This document shows positions 18,140 through 26,987 of a stretch of 64,000 nucleotides of DNA, in pieces; positions within the stretch are counted from its first letter, which is position 1, and the number at the start of each line of letters is the position of its first letter. Both the position numbers and the translations under genes were made by a program. The notes under the pieces were generated by a model that saw only the letters and a list, made by a program, of their open reading frames with translations, searched no databases and was not told the DNA's origin. The stretch is from an uncultured Litoreibacter sp. (GTDB lineage Bacteria > Pseudomonadota > Alphaproteobacteria > Rhodobacterales > Rhodobacteraceae), in NCBI GenBank assembly GCA_947494645.1, contig CANLVO010000002.1, forward strand, positions 124,001 to 188,000. The letters are read 5' to 3'.

Positions 18140-18531
18140 ATCTGGTTCGAGATCTCAATCAAATTGTGATCGGGGTCGCGCAGATAGATCGAGGTGAGCG
18201 GGCCGGTGGCCCCGGTTCGGGCGATGGGACCTTGTTCCACCGCTATGCCCTGCTCGGCCAGATGCGTTTGCCATGACGCCAAGGGCGTTTCACTGAGGAA
18301 ACACAGGTCTGCGCTGCCTGGGGTCGGGTGTTTCGCGTGTGGTTTGAACTCTGCGCCTGCCTCGTGAAGATTGATTTTCTGCGCCCCGAACTTGAGCGCC
18401 GTGCGGCTTGTGCCATCTGCCGGGGTAAAGGTTTCCGCCGCCATGCCGAGGATGTCGCGATAGAAGGCTACGGTGGCCTCGAGGTTTCGGACCGTCAGAA
18501 CGAGGTGGTCAAGGCGTGTGAGCGTTGGCAT
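18136..18531 (-). CDS. VOC family (glyoxalase-like) protein
   Basis: Single-chain VOC protein of 131 residues with two beta-alpha-beta-beta-beta modules. The first starts LDHLVLTVRNLEATVAFYRDILGM, and the second ends IYLRDPDHNLIEIS. H7 and E128 are candidate metal ligands. The family includes glyoxalase I, fosfomycin-resistance and dioxygenase enzymes; the sequence does not decide which. I took the ATG at 18531; a longer frame to 18576 would overlap the divergent dehydratase gene. There is no strong ribosome site. Confidence 0.8.
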   Translation of the reverse strand: MPTLTRLDHLVLTVRNLEATVAFYRDILGMAAETFTPADGTSRTALKFGAQKINLHEAGAEFKPHAKHPTPGSADLCFLSETPLASWQTHLAEQGIAVEQGPIARTGATGPLTSIYLRDPDHNLIEISNQI

Positions 18532-18574
18532 TCGGGCTTGCACCTTTGCGGCGATGGGGCAGAGTGCTGGCACC

Positions 18575-19366
18575 ATGACCCAAACGCCTGCTGAGATACA
18601 ACTGCATGATCAGATTGACCCGGCCCGGTTGGTGGCCCTGAACACCGTGCTTGGGATTGGCGGCTCGCGGGCGCATCCCTTTGCGCATCAGGCTTTTTTC
18701 TGGGACGCTCAATTGGCGGATCAGCTGGGCCGCGACGGGCATCCGCGGGTGGGCGGCTTGATCCCTGATCTGGGCCTGCCGCGGCGGATGTGGGCCGGGG
18801 GGCGGCTGGAGTTTCACGCAGAGCTCAAACCGGGGGTGGCAGCGACGAAGATGTCTGTGCTGGAGCGGGCGGAGCGCAAGACCGGGCGCAGCGGAGCCTT
18901 GGCCGTCGTGCGATTGCGCCACGAGATACGCCAGGATCGCGCGCTGGTGGTGACCGATTGGCAGGATTTGATTTACCGGGAGGAGGCCTCTGGTCAGACA
19001 GCCTCCCGCCCTGAGGCAGCGCCGACGGACGAGGTGTTTTGCGAGACCCGCGCGTTTTCCACGACAGAGCTGTTTCGGTATTCCGCGTTAACCTCGAACG
19101 GCCACCGGATTCACTATGATCGCGACTATGCGCAACAGGTCGAGGGCTATCCGGGGTTGGTCGTGCATGGGCCACTTTTGGCGCAATATCTGATGCTGAT
19201 GGCGGAGCGGGAGCTAGGAGGTTTTACCACGTTTTCCTTCCGCGCGCGGGCTCCGGTGTTTGACTTTGAGCAGGTTGCGCTTTGCGCGAAACCCGGAGCT
19301 GATGGGCTTGAGATGTGGGTGCGCGGGCCGGATGGGCGGCTGTGTATGACCGCCTCAGCGCAGTGA
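18575..19366 (+). CDS. MaoC/HTD2-like acyl-CoA hydratase
   Basis: Double hot-dog protein of 263 residues. The N-terminal half resembles the FAS1-like dehydratase domain (PDLGLPRRMWAGGRLEFH). The C-terminal half carries the hydratase motif YSALTSNGHRIHYDRDYA near 170-187, with N and H placed as in MaoC hydratases, and then YPGLVVHGPLLAQYLM. This layout matches mesaconyl-C4-CoA or itaconyl-CoA hydratases and HTD2. No CoA-transferase or lyase partner is near, so the substrate stays open. It overlaps the downstream FAD oxidase gene (opposite strand) by 12 bases. Confidence 0.82.
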   Translation: MTQTPAEIQLHDQIDPARLVALNTVLGIGGSRAHPFAHQAFFWDAQLADQLGRDGHPRVGGLIPDLGLPRRMWAGGRLEFHAELKPGVAATKMSVLERAERKTGRSGALAVVRLRHEIRQDRALVVTDWQDLIYREEASGQTASRPEAAPTDEVFCETRAFSTTELFRYSALTSNGHRIHYDRDYAQQVEGYPGLVVHGPLLAQYLMLMAERELGGFTTFSFRARAPVFDFEQVALCAKPGADGLEMWVRGPDGRLCMTASAQ

Positions 19367-20398
19367 CGCGGCGGGTTTGAAACTGTCGGGGATGGTGTCG
19401 CGGCCCTCAAGGATCAGATCGGCCATGACCTGCCCCACTTTGGGGGCCATGCCGAAGCCGATCTTGAAGCCTCCGTTCGCGATGAACTGACCTTCGTTTA
19501 GCGGGTGATGCCCCAGCATCGGCGCACGACTTTTGGCGCGGGGGCGAACCCCGGCCCAGCGTTCCAGGATGCGGGCCTGCGCCAGTTCGGGGAGGGCTTT
19601 GACGGCGCGGGTGTGGACGTCGTCAAGCTGCGCATCAGTTCGATCGGGGGTCTCAAAATCGCGCTCGCTGGTGGAGCCTATGGCAACCGTGCCGTCGTGA
19701 TGGGGCACGATATGCAGGCTGTCGGCATAAAGCTGCGGCTTTGTTCTGGCGTCATATTCCAGCAAAATCGCCTGACCTTTGATGCCGTTGCCAATTGGTT
19801 GATCCATTTTACGCGACAGCTCCAACAGCCCCTCATAGCCGGTGACATGGACGATGATACCTTGCGGGCTGGCGTCGCCGAAAGCGAGCTCTCCGCCTTT
19901 ACTTTCAAAGGCTTGCGCCAGTGCTGCGACGGCGTGGCGGGGGTGGATATGCGCCGACAGTGTGTCGTGGATCCACCAGCCGGTGGGGCTGGGCGGGGCC
20001 CATGTGTCGGGCACGTCTTTCGTCACGGTCCATGCGGCTTTGCCCTGCCAAAGCTCCTGCGCGCCGCGGGCGCGGTCATTGGCAAGCGCAAGGGCGCGTT
20101 CATCGGGCACAGGTTGCAGACGACCGTTTTGGACATAACCGCTGGGAAGGCCTGAAGCATCTTCGACCTCCGGCCAGAAGGTGCGGGCGCTGATCAGGCT
20201 GTCGAGTTGAAACTGCTTTTTGTCATTCCAGTTTTCCGGCGTGTGTGGGGCCAAAGCCCCGACAATGCCACCCGAGGCCCCTGCCCCGATGGCCCGCGTC
20301 TCGATCACCCGGACGCGGGCGCCGCGACCAAGGCAGGCCCACGCCACCGAAAGCCCAAAAATGCCGCCGCCGAGGACGGTGATATCTGGCGTGGACAA
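19355..20398 (-). CDS. FAD-dependent oxidoreductase, DAO family (possible MnmC oxidase half)
   Basis: Protein of 347 residues with the Rossmann FAD motif VLGGGIFGLSVAWACLGRG at 9-27 and the DAO-family C-terminal block RWAGVRPRAKSRAPMLG followed by ANGGFKIGFGMAPKVGQ. It could be a ThiO/glycine-oxidase-type enzyme. The alternative is the FAD oxidase half of MnmC, because its start lies only 60 bases from the divergent mnmD-like methyltransferase. In E. coli the two activities are fused. The arrangement is seen; the MnmC link is inference. Confidence 0.8.
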   Translation of the reverse strand: MSTPDITVLGGGIFGLSVAWACLGRGARVRVIETRAIGAGASGGIVGALAPHTPENWNDKKQFQLDSLISARTFWPEVEDASGLPSGYVQNGRLQPVPDERALALANDRARGAQELWQGKAAWTVTKDVPDTWAPPSPTGWWIHDTLSAHIHPRHAVAALAQAFESKGGELAFGDASPQGIIVHVTGYEGLLELSRKMDQPIGNGIKGQAILLEYDARTKPQLYADSLHIVPHHDGTVAIGSTSERDFETPDRTDAQLDDVHTRAVKALPELAQARILERWAGVRPRAKSRAPMLGHHPLNEGQFIANGGFKIGFGMAPKVGQVMADLILEGRDTIPDSFKPAASLR

Positions 20399-20458
20399 GG
20401 CGGCGCTCCTTACTCATTGTCGCGGTCGAATGTAGGGCAATCGCGCGGGGCGGACCAG

Positions 20459-21118
20459 ATGGCAGAGGTGGAATGGCGCGATGGGGCCGTGCCGGTCTCG
20501 ACCCGGTTTGATGACCCGTATTTTTCGCTCGAAGACGGGATGGCAGAGACGGGCCATGTCTTTCTGGCAGGCAATGACCTGCCCGCGCGGTTTTGCGGCG
20601 GGTTTCATGTGGCGGAGCTGGGGTTTGGTACCGGGCTGAACCTGCTTTGTGCGTGGAAAATGTTTAACGATTGCGGTGCCTCCGGTCAGTTGCGGTTTAC
20701 CAGTTTTGAGGCTTTCCCGATGGCCCGAGACGACGCGGCGACCTCGTTGGCGGCCTTTCCGACGCTGGCGGAATACGCCGCCCCGCTGCTGGAGGCTTGG
20801 TCGCAGGACAGTTTCGTGGTCGAGACCGCGAACCTGTGCGCACAGATCGTCATAGGCGACGCCAAAACGACGGTGCCCGCAATGCAAAGCCCGGCGGATG
20901 CGTGGTTTCTGGACGGGTTTTCCCCAGCCAAGAACCCGGAGCTTTGGGGCGCAGAGCTCATGCAAGCCGTAGGGGCGCAGACCAAAACCGGCGGCACATT
21001 CGCGACCTATACGGCGGCGGGGCATGTGCGGCGAGCGCTGAGCGACGCGGGGTTCGAGGTTTCCCGCGTGCCGGGGTTTGGCCGTAAGCGGCACATGTCG
21101 GTTGGGATGAAGCGATGA
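20459..21118 (+). CDS. mnmD: tRNA (5-methylaminomethyl-2-thiouridine)(34)-methyltransferase MnmD
   Basis: SAM methyltransferase of 219 residues, DUF752 family. Key blocks are STRFDDPYFS near 14-23, VAELGFGTGLNLLCAW (SAM loop) near 51-66, and the diagnostic DAWFLDGFSPAKNPELWG near 145-162. The N-terminal half of E. coli MnmC has the same blocks. It methylates nm5s2U34 of tRNA to mnm5s2U. No oxidase domain follows; the gene ends where a DMT transporter begins (ATGA overlap). A FAD oxidase is divergent next door. Confidence 0.88.
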   Translation: MAEVEWRDGAVPVSTRFDDPYFSLEDGMAETGHVFLAGNDLPARFCGGFHVAELGFGTGLNLLCAWKMFNDCGASGQLRFTSFEAFPMARDDAATSLAAFPTLAEYAAPLLEAWSQDSFVVETANLCAQIVIGDAKTTVPAMQSPADAWFLDGFSPAKNPELWGAELMQAVGAQTKTGGTFATYTAAGHVRRALSDAGFEVSRVPGFGRKRHMSVGMKR

Positions 21119-21993
21119 GCGACACGCGGCGCGGCATTTGGCTGATGATCCTGACAATGCTGATTTTTGCGATGCAGGACGGCATCTCCCGACATTTGGC
21201 GGGGGAGTATAACGTGATCATGGTGGTGATGATCCGTTACTGGTTTTTCGCCGCTTTCGTGCTGACGGTGAGCGCAAAACGGGCGGGTTCCATCGCCAAT
21301 GCGGCGCGGACCAATCAGCCAGTTTTGCAGGTGTTTCGCGGGCTTTTGCTGGCGGCTGAGGTCTGCGTGATGGTGCTGGCTTTCACCCTCTTGGGCCTGA
21401 TCGAGAGCCTTGCGATTTTTGCCAGCTACCCGCTGATCGTCGCCGCTTTGTCTGGCCCGGTTCTGGGTGAACGCGTCGGGCCGCGGCGCTGGATCGCCAT
21501 CGCAATCGGCTTTGTCGGGGTTCTGATCATGCTGCAACCGGGCGTCAAGGTGTTCAGCCCAGCAGCTTTTGTGGCGCTGCTGTCGGCCACGATGTTTGCG
21601 CTTTACTCGCTGCTCACCCGCTACGCGGCACGACAGGATCGCACCGCGACGTCGTTTTTCTGGACGGGCGTTGCCGGAGCGGCGGGGATGACCGTGGTCG
21701 GCGTCTGGTTCTGGGAGCCGATGAGCGCGCCGGATTGGGCCTGGATGGGGCTGCTCTGCGTGACCGGGGCGACGGGGCATTACCTGCTGATCCGGGTCTA
21801 TGAGCTGGCGGAGGCCTCCGCCGTGCAGCCTTTTGCCTATTTCCAACTGGCTTTTGCCAGCGTCATCGGGGTGCTGGTCTTCGGCGAAACCATCGAGGTG
21901 AATATCGCGATTGGCGTCGGGCTCGTGATCGCGGCGGGGCTGTTTACCTTGTGGCGGTCGCGGGTCAGCGGCGCAGATCGGCCATCAGGTTAG
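21115..21993 (+). CDS. DMT superfamily (EamA) transporter
   Basis: Inner-membrane permease of 292 residues with two EamA repeats and about ten helices. The first repeat starts RGIWLMILTMLIFAMQDGISR. The second repeat begins near 147 (AAFVALLSATMFALYSLLTRY) and ends FAYFQLAFASVIGVLVFGE. The ATG overlaps the mnmD stop by four bases. The 3' end overlaps the convergent slt gene by 29 bases, long for this region. The substrate is not predictable; many relatives export amino acids or metabolites. Confidence 0.88.
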   Translation: MSDTRRGIWLMILTMLIFAMQDGISRHLAGEYNVIMVVMIRYWFFAAFVLTVSAKRAGSIANAARTNQPVLQVFRGLLLAAEVCVMVLAFTLLGLIESLAIFASYPLIVAALSGPVLGERVGPRRWIAIAIGFVGVLIMLQPGVKVFSPAAFVALLSATMFALYSLLTRYAARQDRTATSFFWTGVAGAAGMTVVGVWFWEPMSAPDWAWMGLLCVTGATGHYLLIRVYELAEASAVQPFAYFQLAFASVIGVLVFGETIEVNIAIGVGLVIAAGLFTLWRSRVSGADRPSG

Positions 21994-23893
21994 GTGGCTG
22001 GACCTGCCCCGTTAGCCGGGCACGATAGGGCATGAAGCTTTCGGTCACGCGCATCACGTAATTGCGGGTCTCGGTGAAGGGAATGTTCTCGATCCAGTCG
22101 ATGATATCGACCGAGGCGCTGCGTGGGTCACCAAACTGGCGCATCCATCTGTCTGCCCGCGTGGGACCTGCGTTATAGGCAATGGACATCAGCACCGGGT
22201 TGTTCTGGTAGCGCTCTGCCAGCGACGCCAAATAGGCGGAGCCAAGCCGCGCGTTGTAGCTGGGATCGGTGCGAAGCCGCCCCAGATTGTAGGGCTCACC
22301 CGTGCGGGTGGCCATTTCTCTGGCGGTGCCGGGCATTAGTTGCATCAAGCCGCGCGCGCCGACGGGGCTGACCACGACCGGGTCGAACTCGCTTTCACGC
22401 CGAGCGATGGACAGCGCGAAGACCTCGTCCACGGGCAACTCCATCCCGGCGGGCGTGGCGATGGGGAAATAGGTTTTGTAAAGCTGCATGCCTTGGCGGG
22501 CGGCCTCTTTGGCGAGCATCAGCGCGATGTGAGGCTCTTCCAACTCCAGCGCCAAGTCGCCCAATTGGCCCTGTTCGGTACGGGATTGGGTTTCGGCCAG
22601 ATGCACGAAGAACCGCTCTGACAGGCTGCGCATACCTACGCGGTGCAACAGGCGCGCGGCCTCGAACACGGAGTCGCCATTGAAGTCGGCCTCGCGCCAG
22701 TCGGGGTAGGTTTGCTTGCCAGTCATGGCGGCATGGGCGGGCAGCCCGCCTTGCTCGGCGGCGAGCTGGCCATAGAAGGAGGACTGGTATTTTGCCCCGA
22801 ACGCATAAGCTTTGGCGGCGGCGTCTGTGTTGCCCAAAGCCTCATGCGCGCGGCCTGTCCAATAGCCAGCGCGGCCCAAAGATATGGGCGTGGCGACGGC
22901 GGCCTCGAAGACCTGAAAATGCTGCAAGGCCTGATCGGGCGCGTTCAGGTACCGCAGGGCAATGAAGCCCGACAGCCACTCCAGATCGGCAAAGGCGGAG
23001 CCTTTGGTCAGGTAGTGCGAGGAGGCGACGCTATAGGCCTGCGCATGTTTGCCCTCGCGCATCAGAGACCGGGCCAAAGCGCGGCGGCGCGACGACCATG
23101 CTTGCGGATCGCCCAGTGCCTCCGTCGAAATAGAGCGGGCGAGGATGATGTCTGCGGCATCCGAGCGGCCTTTCCGCGCGCGCCACAGAAAGCGCTCATA
23201 GGCGAGGCCGGGGTCACCCGCGAGGCTTTCAGGGACGGCGGCGATCAGGTCATCGACGCCGGTTTTATCCTGGCGCAGCGCAGTGCGGGCAGCGGCCAGT
23301 TTGCGGTGATCCTCGCTGACGAGGGGCAACATCCGTTTGATGTCGCTCTGCGCGTCGCGCCAGAGCAGCATATCAAGACGGGCCACGTGCAGGTCGCGCA
23401 CGGTCAGCCCGTTGCGCTCGATGAAGGCGTTATGCTCGTCCTCGCTCATGGTGAAGCTGAGCCAGGCGCGGGACAGCTCTGCGGCGGCTTCAACGCTGCG
23501 GCCTTCGCCGATCAGGGCCTCGGCCAGCCGCAGGCTTCCGGTGCCGGTTTGGGGCAGTTGGTCTTTGAAATAAGCGAACACCTGAGGGCGATCCGCGCCG
23601 CGCGGGATCGCGCTTTCGCAGCGTTTGCGCAGTAGCTTCATGCCCGGCCAATCGGCGTTGCGGGCGATGAAATCCCGACAGTCGGCAAAACTGCCTTGGC
23701 GGCCACGCAGCCTTGTCCATTCCACGATATCGCGGGCCAGTGGGGCTGAAATATCCTCTAACGCTTCGTCCACCGCCTGCCAATCGGACCGACCGCCTGC
23801 GTTGATGGCGTCGGTCAGCGCGTCCAGCTCGGCGCTGGATTGCGCGGCTGCGGGCAGCGCGAAGGCCATGACGGCCAGCCAGATTTTCAGCAT
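21965..23893 (-). CDS. slt: Soluble lytic murein transglycosylase (Slt70-like)
   Basis: Periplasmic enzyme of 642 residues. A signal peptide (MLKIWLAVMAFALPAAAQ) leads into a long alpha-helical superhelix (about 25-450) that wraps glycan strands. The C-terminal SLT domain has SIARRESEFDPVVVSP with the catalytic Glu, GARGLMQLMPGTA, and SIAYNAGPTRADRW. AGGAG precedes the start region. A TTG three codons earlier is better spaced from it, but the ATG at 23893 is the first ATG of a proper signal peptide. It is divergent from dapA, an order common in Rhodobacterales. Confidence 0.92.
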   Translation of the reverse strand: MLKIWLAVMAFALPAAAQSSAELDALTDAINAGGRSDWQAVDEALEDISAPLARDIVEWTRLRGRQGSFADCRDFIARNADWPGMKLLRKRCESAIPRGADRPQVFAYFKDQLPQTGTGSLRLAEALIGEGRSVEAAAELSRAWLSFTMSEDEHNAFIERNGLTVRDLHVARLDMLLWRDAQSDIKRMLPLVSEDHRKLAAARTALRQDKTGVDDLIAAVPESLAGDPGLAYERFLWRARKGRSDAADIILARSISTEALGDPQAWSSRRRALARSLMREGKHAQAYSVASSHYLTKGSAFADLEWLSGFIALRYLNAPDQALQHFQVFEAAVATPISLGRAGYWTGRAHEALGNTDAAAKAYAFGAKYQSSFYGQLAAEQGGLPAHAAMTGKQTYPDWREADFNGDSVFEAARLLHRVGMRSLSERFFVHLAETQSRTEQGQLGDLALELEEPHIALMLAKEAARQGMQLYKTYFPIATPAGMELPVDEVFALSIARRESEFDPVVVSPVGARGLMQLMPGTAREMATRTGEPYNLGRLRTDPSYNARLGSAYLASLAERYQNNPVLMSIAYNAGPTRADRWMRQFGDPRSASVDIIDWIENIPFTETRNYVMRVTESFMPYRARLTGQVQPPNLMADLRR

Positions 23894-24076
23894 ATGTTTC
23901 AAAAACTTCTCCTGCCGGGTCTTGCGCCCGTTTGCGGTGCTTACTGCCTCACCTGACCACAGATAGCGCCCCGTGCGCGTGCAGCAAACACACAAACGCG
24001 GGAAGATTCTTACTTGCGGCTGGCTTCCGCCGAGTTTATCCGGCCCGAAGACCATTAACCTCAAGGAGTACGTGTC

Positions 24077-24949
24077 ATGTTCAAGGGATCTATGCCCGCG
24101 CTGATCACGCCGTTCAAAGACGGCGCAGTGGATTTTGACGCACTCAAACACTTGGTCGAGTGGCATATCAAGCAAGGCTCGCACGGGTTGGTGCCAATGG
24201 GTACGACCGGGGAAAGCCCGACCGTCAGCCATGACGAGCATGACGCGGTCGTCGAATGCGTGGTCAAGGCCGTGGCTGGGCGGGTTCCGGTGATTGCCGG
24301 GGCGGGCTCGAACTACACGGTGGAAACCGTGCGTTTGGTTGAGCATGCCAAGGCTGTGGGGGCAGATGCGGCGCTGATCGTGACGCCCTACTATAACAAA
24401 CCGACACAGCGCGGTTTGATCGCGCATTATTTGGCGGCCGCCGAAGTTGGCCTGCCGATTTTCATCTACAACATCCCCGGTCGCTCCGTCATTGACATGA
24501 GCCCAGAGACGATGGGCGAGTTGGCGAAACATCCGATGATCATCGGCGTCAAGGACAGCACCGCCGATATGGCGCGGGTGAGCAAGCAGCGGGAGCTGTG
24601 CGGCACGGATTTCTGCCAGATGTCGGCGGAAGATGCCTCAGCCCTCGGGTTCCACGCGCATGGCGGGGTTGGCTGCATCTCTGTCACGGCCAATGTCGCG
24701 CCGAAGCTGTCGGCTGAGTTTCAGGATGCGATGACCGCAGGCGATTACGCCAAGGCGCTGGAGTATCAAGACAAGCTGATGCCGCTGCATGAGGCAATCT
24801 TCACCGAGCCGGGCCTGATTGGCGCGAAATACGGTGTGTCGCTGCTGGGCAAATGCACCGAAGAGGTGCGCCTGCCGCATGTTGGGCTTGAACAAAGTAC
24901 CAAGGATAAGATTGCCGCTGCGATGCGCGGCGCGGGGCTGATCAACTGA
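24077..24949 (+). CDS. dapA: 4-hydroxy-tetrahydrodipicolinate synthase
   Basis: Protein of 290 residues, a TIM-barrel aldolase that condenses pyruvate with aspartate semialdehyde in lysine and diaminopimelate synthesis. Family motifs are [43 protein letters not shown] with the proton-relay Tyr, [11 protein letters not shown] and GVKDSTADM, whose Lys forms the Schiff base. AAGGAGT precedes the ATG by about eight bases. Its stop is overlapped by the putative start of a GNAT gene and smpB follows, so it leads a short operon. Confidence 0.96.
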   Translation: MFKGSMPALITPFKDGAVDFDALKHLVEWHIKQGSHGLVPMGTTGESPTVSHDEHDAVVECVVKAVAGRVPVIAGAGSNYTVETVRLVEHAKAVGADAALIVTPYYNKPTQRGLIAHYLAAAEVGLPIFIYNIPGRSVIDMSPETMGELAKHPMIIGVKDSTADMARVSKQRELCGTDFCQMSAEDASALGFHAHGGVGCISVTANVAPKLSAEFQDAMTAGDYAKALEYQDKLMPLHEAIFTEPGLIGAKYGVSLLGKCTEEVRLPHVGLEQSTKDKIAAAMRGAGLIN

Positions 24950-25368
24950 TCCTGCGTCCGTATGAAGCAAACGATCTAGGCGGCCTCCTGACCTGTTGGG
25001 AGGCCGCTATTCGTTCCGGGACCCCGCAGTTTTCAGAGCGGTTCATTCTGTCTGAGCTTGGCAATATTCAACGAGACTACCTGCCTAAGGTGCAAACGAC
25101 CGTGATCGAGAACGGCCAGCTGCAAGGGTTCATCTCAATGCTGGGCACCGAAGTCGCGGCGCTGTTTGTGCACCCGTTTTCGCAGCGCATGGGGCTTGGG
25201 ACCCGCTTGTTGGCCAGCCAGAACGCGCTCAGTCTTGAGGTGTTCGAGGCCAATGCCCCGGCGCGCGCGTTCTACGCAAAACACGGGTTCAGACAGGCCA
25301 GCACACGGCGTCATGAAGAGGCGGGCCTTATGTTGTGCTGCCTGACCCGAGCGCCTATATCCGGGTGA
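24946..25368 (+). CDS. GNAT family acetyltransferase, apparent CTG start
   Basis: Frame of 140 residues between dapA and smpB. It opens [25 protein letters not shown], the typical GNAT N-terminus, and contains [18 protein letters not shown] (motif A) and [16 protein letters not shown] (motif B). There is no ATG, GTG or TTG before the GTG at 25090, which would remove the first 48 residues. The only start that keeps the domain whole is CTG at 24946, overlapping the dapA stop (CTGA). Its own stop overlaps the smpB ATG. Translation may be coupled to dapA. If the CTG is not used, the gene is broken or shorter. Confidence 0.6.
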   Translation: MILRPYEANDLGGLLTCWEAAIRSGTPQFSERFILSELGNIQRDYLPKVQTTVIENGQLQGFISMLGTEVAALFVHPFSQRMGLGTRLLASQNALSLEVFEANAPARAFYAKHGFRQASTRRHEEAGLMLCCLTRAPISG

Positions 25369-25841
25369 TGGCAAAGAAAGAGCAAAACAAGAACTACAAG
25401 GTGATCGCCGAGAACCGGCGCGCGCGCTATGACTATGCCATCGAGGATGACATTGAATGCGGCATGATGCTGGAAGGCTCGGAGGTGAAATCCCTGCGCA
25501 CCGGCAAGGCGCAGATCACTGAATGCTACGCCGCTGTGGAAGACGGCGAGCTGTGGCTGGTGAACAGCTACATCCCGCCCTACGCGCAGGCCAAAACGTT
25601 TCAGCACGAGGAACGGCGTCGTCGCAAGCTGCTGGTGAGCAAGAAGGAGCTGGCGCGGCTGTGGTCAGCCACCCAACGCGAGGGCATGACGCTGGTGCCG
25701 CTGGTTTTGTATTTCAACCATGTCGGGCGGGCCAAGATGAAGATCGGCATCGCGAAGGGTAAGAAGAACCACGACAAGCGGGAAACGTCGGCCAAACGGG
25801 ACTGGGGTCGCCAAAAGGCGCGGCTCCTGAAAGAGCATTGA
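25368..25841 (+). CDS. smpB: SsrA-binding protein SmpB
   Basis: Protein of 157 residues that binds tmRNA and rescues stalled ribosomes. Family blocks are [33 protein letters not shown] (split in two by eye: ENRRARYDY and [11 protein letters not shown]), [39 protein letters not shown] and the basic tail [13 protein letters not shown] chose the ATG at 25368, which shares one base with the upstream GNAT stop (TGATG), because the conserved protein begins [17 protein letters not shown]. It is part of the dapA-GNAT-smpB operon. Confidence 0.95.
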   Translation: MAKKEQNKNYKVIAENRRARYDYAIEDDIECGMMLEGSEVKSLRTGKAQITECYAAVEDGELWLVNSYIPPYAQAKTFQHEERRRRKLLVSKKELARLWSATQREGMTLVPLVLYFNHVGRAKMKIGIAKGKKNHDKRETSAKRDWGRQKARLLKEH

Positions 25842-26080
25842 TCGTCGTTGCGGCAGCCTTGATCGGGGCCATCGCCTGCACCCTTATGGCCGTGCTGGCC
25901 AAGCAGTTTAACCTTGGTCTGGCGCAAAATATTGCCCTCGGTGCGCTGTGCTGCGGCGGCACCGTTGCGTTGGTGGGTGGGCTTGCCCCATCGCATCTTG
26001 CGGGCATCCTTTTGGGGTTGGTCGTCGCGCTGATCGCAATGGCCGCCATCGGGGCCTGGTTGAACCACCGCGCCCGCTAG
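25838..26080 (+). CDS. Small hydrophobic membrane protein, TTG start
   Basis: Protein of 80 residues with three closely packed hydrophobic segments (about 2-22, 30-50 and 52-74) and a basic end NHRAR. The start TTG overlaps the smpB stop (TTGA), giving tight coupling. I do not recognise the family. The composition and the overlap argue that it is a real inner-membrane protein of the dapA-smpB operon, but no function can be given. Confidence 0.6.
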   Translation: MIVVAAALIGAIACTLMAVLAKQFNLGLAQNIALGALCCGGTVALVGGLAPSHLAGILLGLVVALIAMAAIGAWLNHRAR

Positions 26081-26135
26081 ACTTTGCCCCCGGCGGGCGG
26101 TAGGTCTGAGGCCAGTTTCTACGCGCAGGTGGCAC

Positions 26136-26984
26136 ATGTCCGACGACCCGAAAACCTTGGTCAGCACCGAATGGCTGGCGCAGCATATCAACGACCCGGA
26201 TCTGCGCATACTGGATGCCTCTTGGTACCTGCCCGACATGAATCGCGACGCAGCCGCGGAATACGCGCGAGGCCATATCCCCGGCGCGCGGTTCTTCGAC
26301 ATTGACGAGATTTCAGACAGCCGCTCGAAGCTACCACATATGGCACCGCCGACAGAGAAATTCATGTCGCGCCTGCGCGCCATGGGCGTGGGCGATGGGC
26401 ATCAGGTGGTCGTCTATGACGGGGCAGGCATGTTCTCTGCCGCGCGGGTGTGGTGGCTGTTCCGGCTGATGGGCAAAACCGATATCGCGGTTCTGGATGG
26501 CGGCTATCCGAAATGGACCCTTGAAGGCCGCGAGACGGAGGACCTGCCCCCCGTCTTGAAAGAACGCCACATGACCGTTCAGCGTCAGGCGCATCTGGTA
26601 CGCGATGTGACGCAAGTGGCCGCCGCAGCCAAGCTGGGTGACCACACCATTCTGGATGCCCGCGGCCCTGCTCGGTTCAAAGGCAGCGAGCCGGAGCCCC
26701 GCGCCGGTCTGCGCGCTGGTCATATTCCGGGTGCGACCAATCTTTACTATAAATCCCTGCTCAATGATGACGGCACGATGAAGTCTGTCTCGGAGTTGAA
26801 AACGGTGTTTCAGGCCAGCGGCGCCGATCTGGGCAAGCCTGTGATCACTTCTTGCGGGTCCGGGGTGACGGCGGCGATTATCTCGCTGGCGCTCGAACGC
26901 ATCGGGCACCGCAACCATTCCTTGTATGACGGTTCATGGGCCGAATGGGGCCAGTTTGACCAATTGCCGATAGAGACCGGATAG
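26136..26984 (+). CDS. sseA: 3-mercaptopyruvate sulfurtransferase
   Basis: Tandem rhodanese protein of 282 residues. The first, inactive domain (about 1-140) contains ILDASWYLPDMNRDAAAEY. The second has ARGPARFKGSEPEPRAGLRAGHIPGA. The active loop is ITSCGSGVTAAI with C240. CGSGV/T rather than CRKGV/T marks mercaptopyruvate over thiosulfate as donor. It lies 56 bases after the small membrane protein and three bases before the aminotransferase gene, so the last two probably form an operon acting on sulfur amino acids. Confidence 0.93.
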   Translation: MSDDPKTLVSTEWLAQHINDPDLRILDASWYLPDMNRDAAAEYARGHIPGARFFDIDEISDSRSKLPHMAPPTEKFMSRLRAMGVGDGHQVVVYDGAGMFSAARVWWLFRLMGKTDIAVLDGGYPKWTLEGRETEDLPPVLKERHMTVQRQAHLVRDVTQVAAAAKLGDHTILDARGPARFKGSEPEPRAGLRAGHIPGATNLYYKSLLNDDGTMKSVSELKTVFQASGADLGKPVITSCGSGVTAAIISLALERIGHRNHSLYDGSWAEWGQFDQLPIETG

Positions 26985-26987
26985 ACC

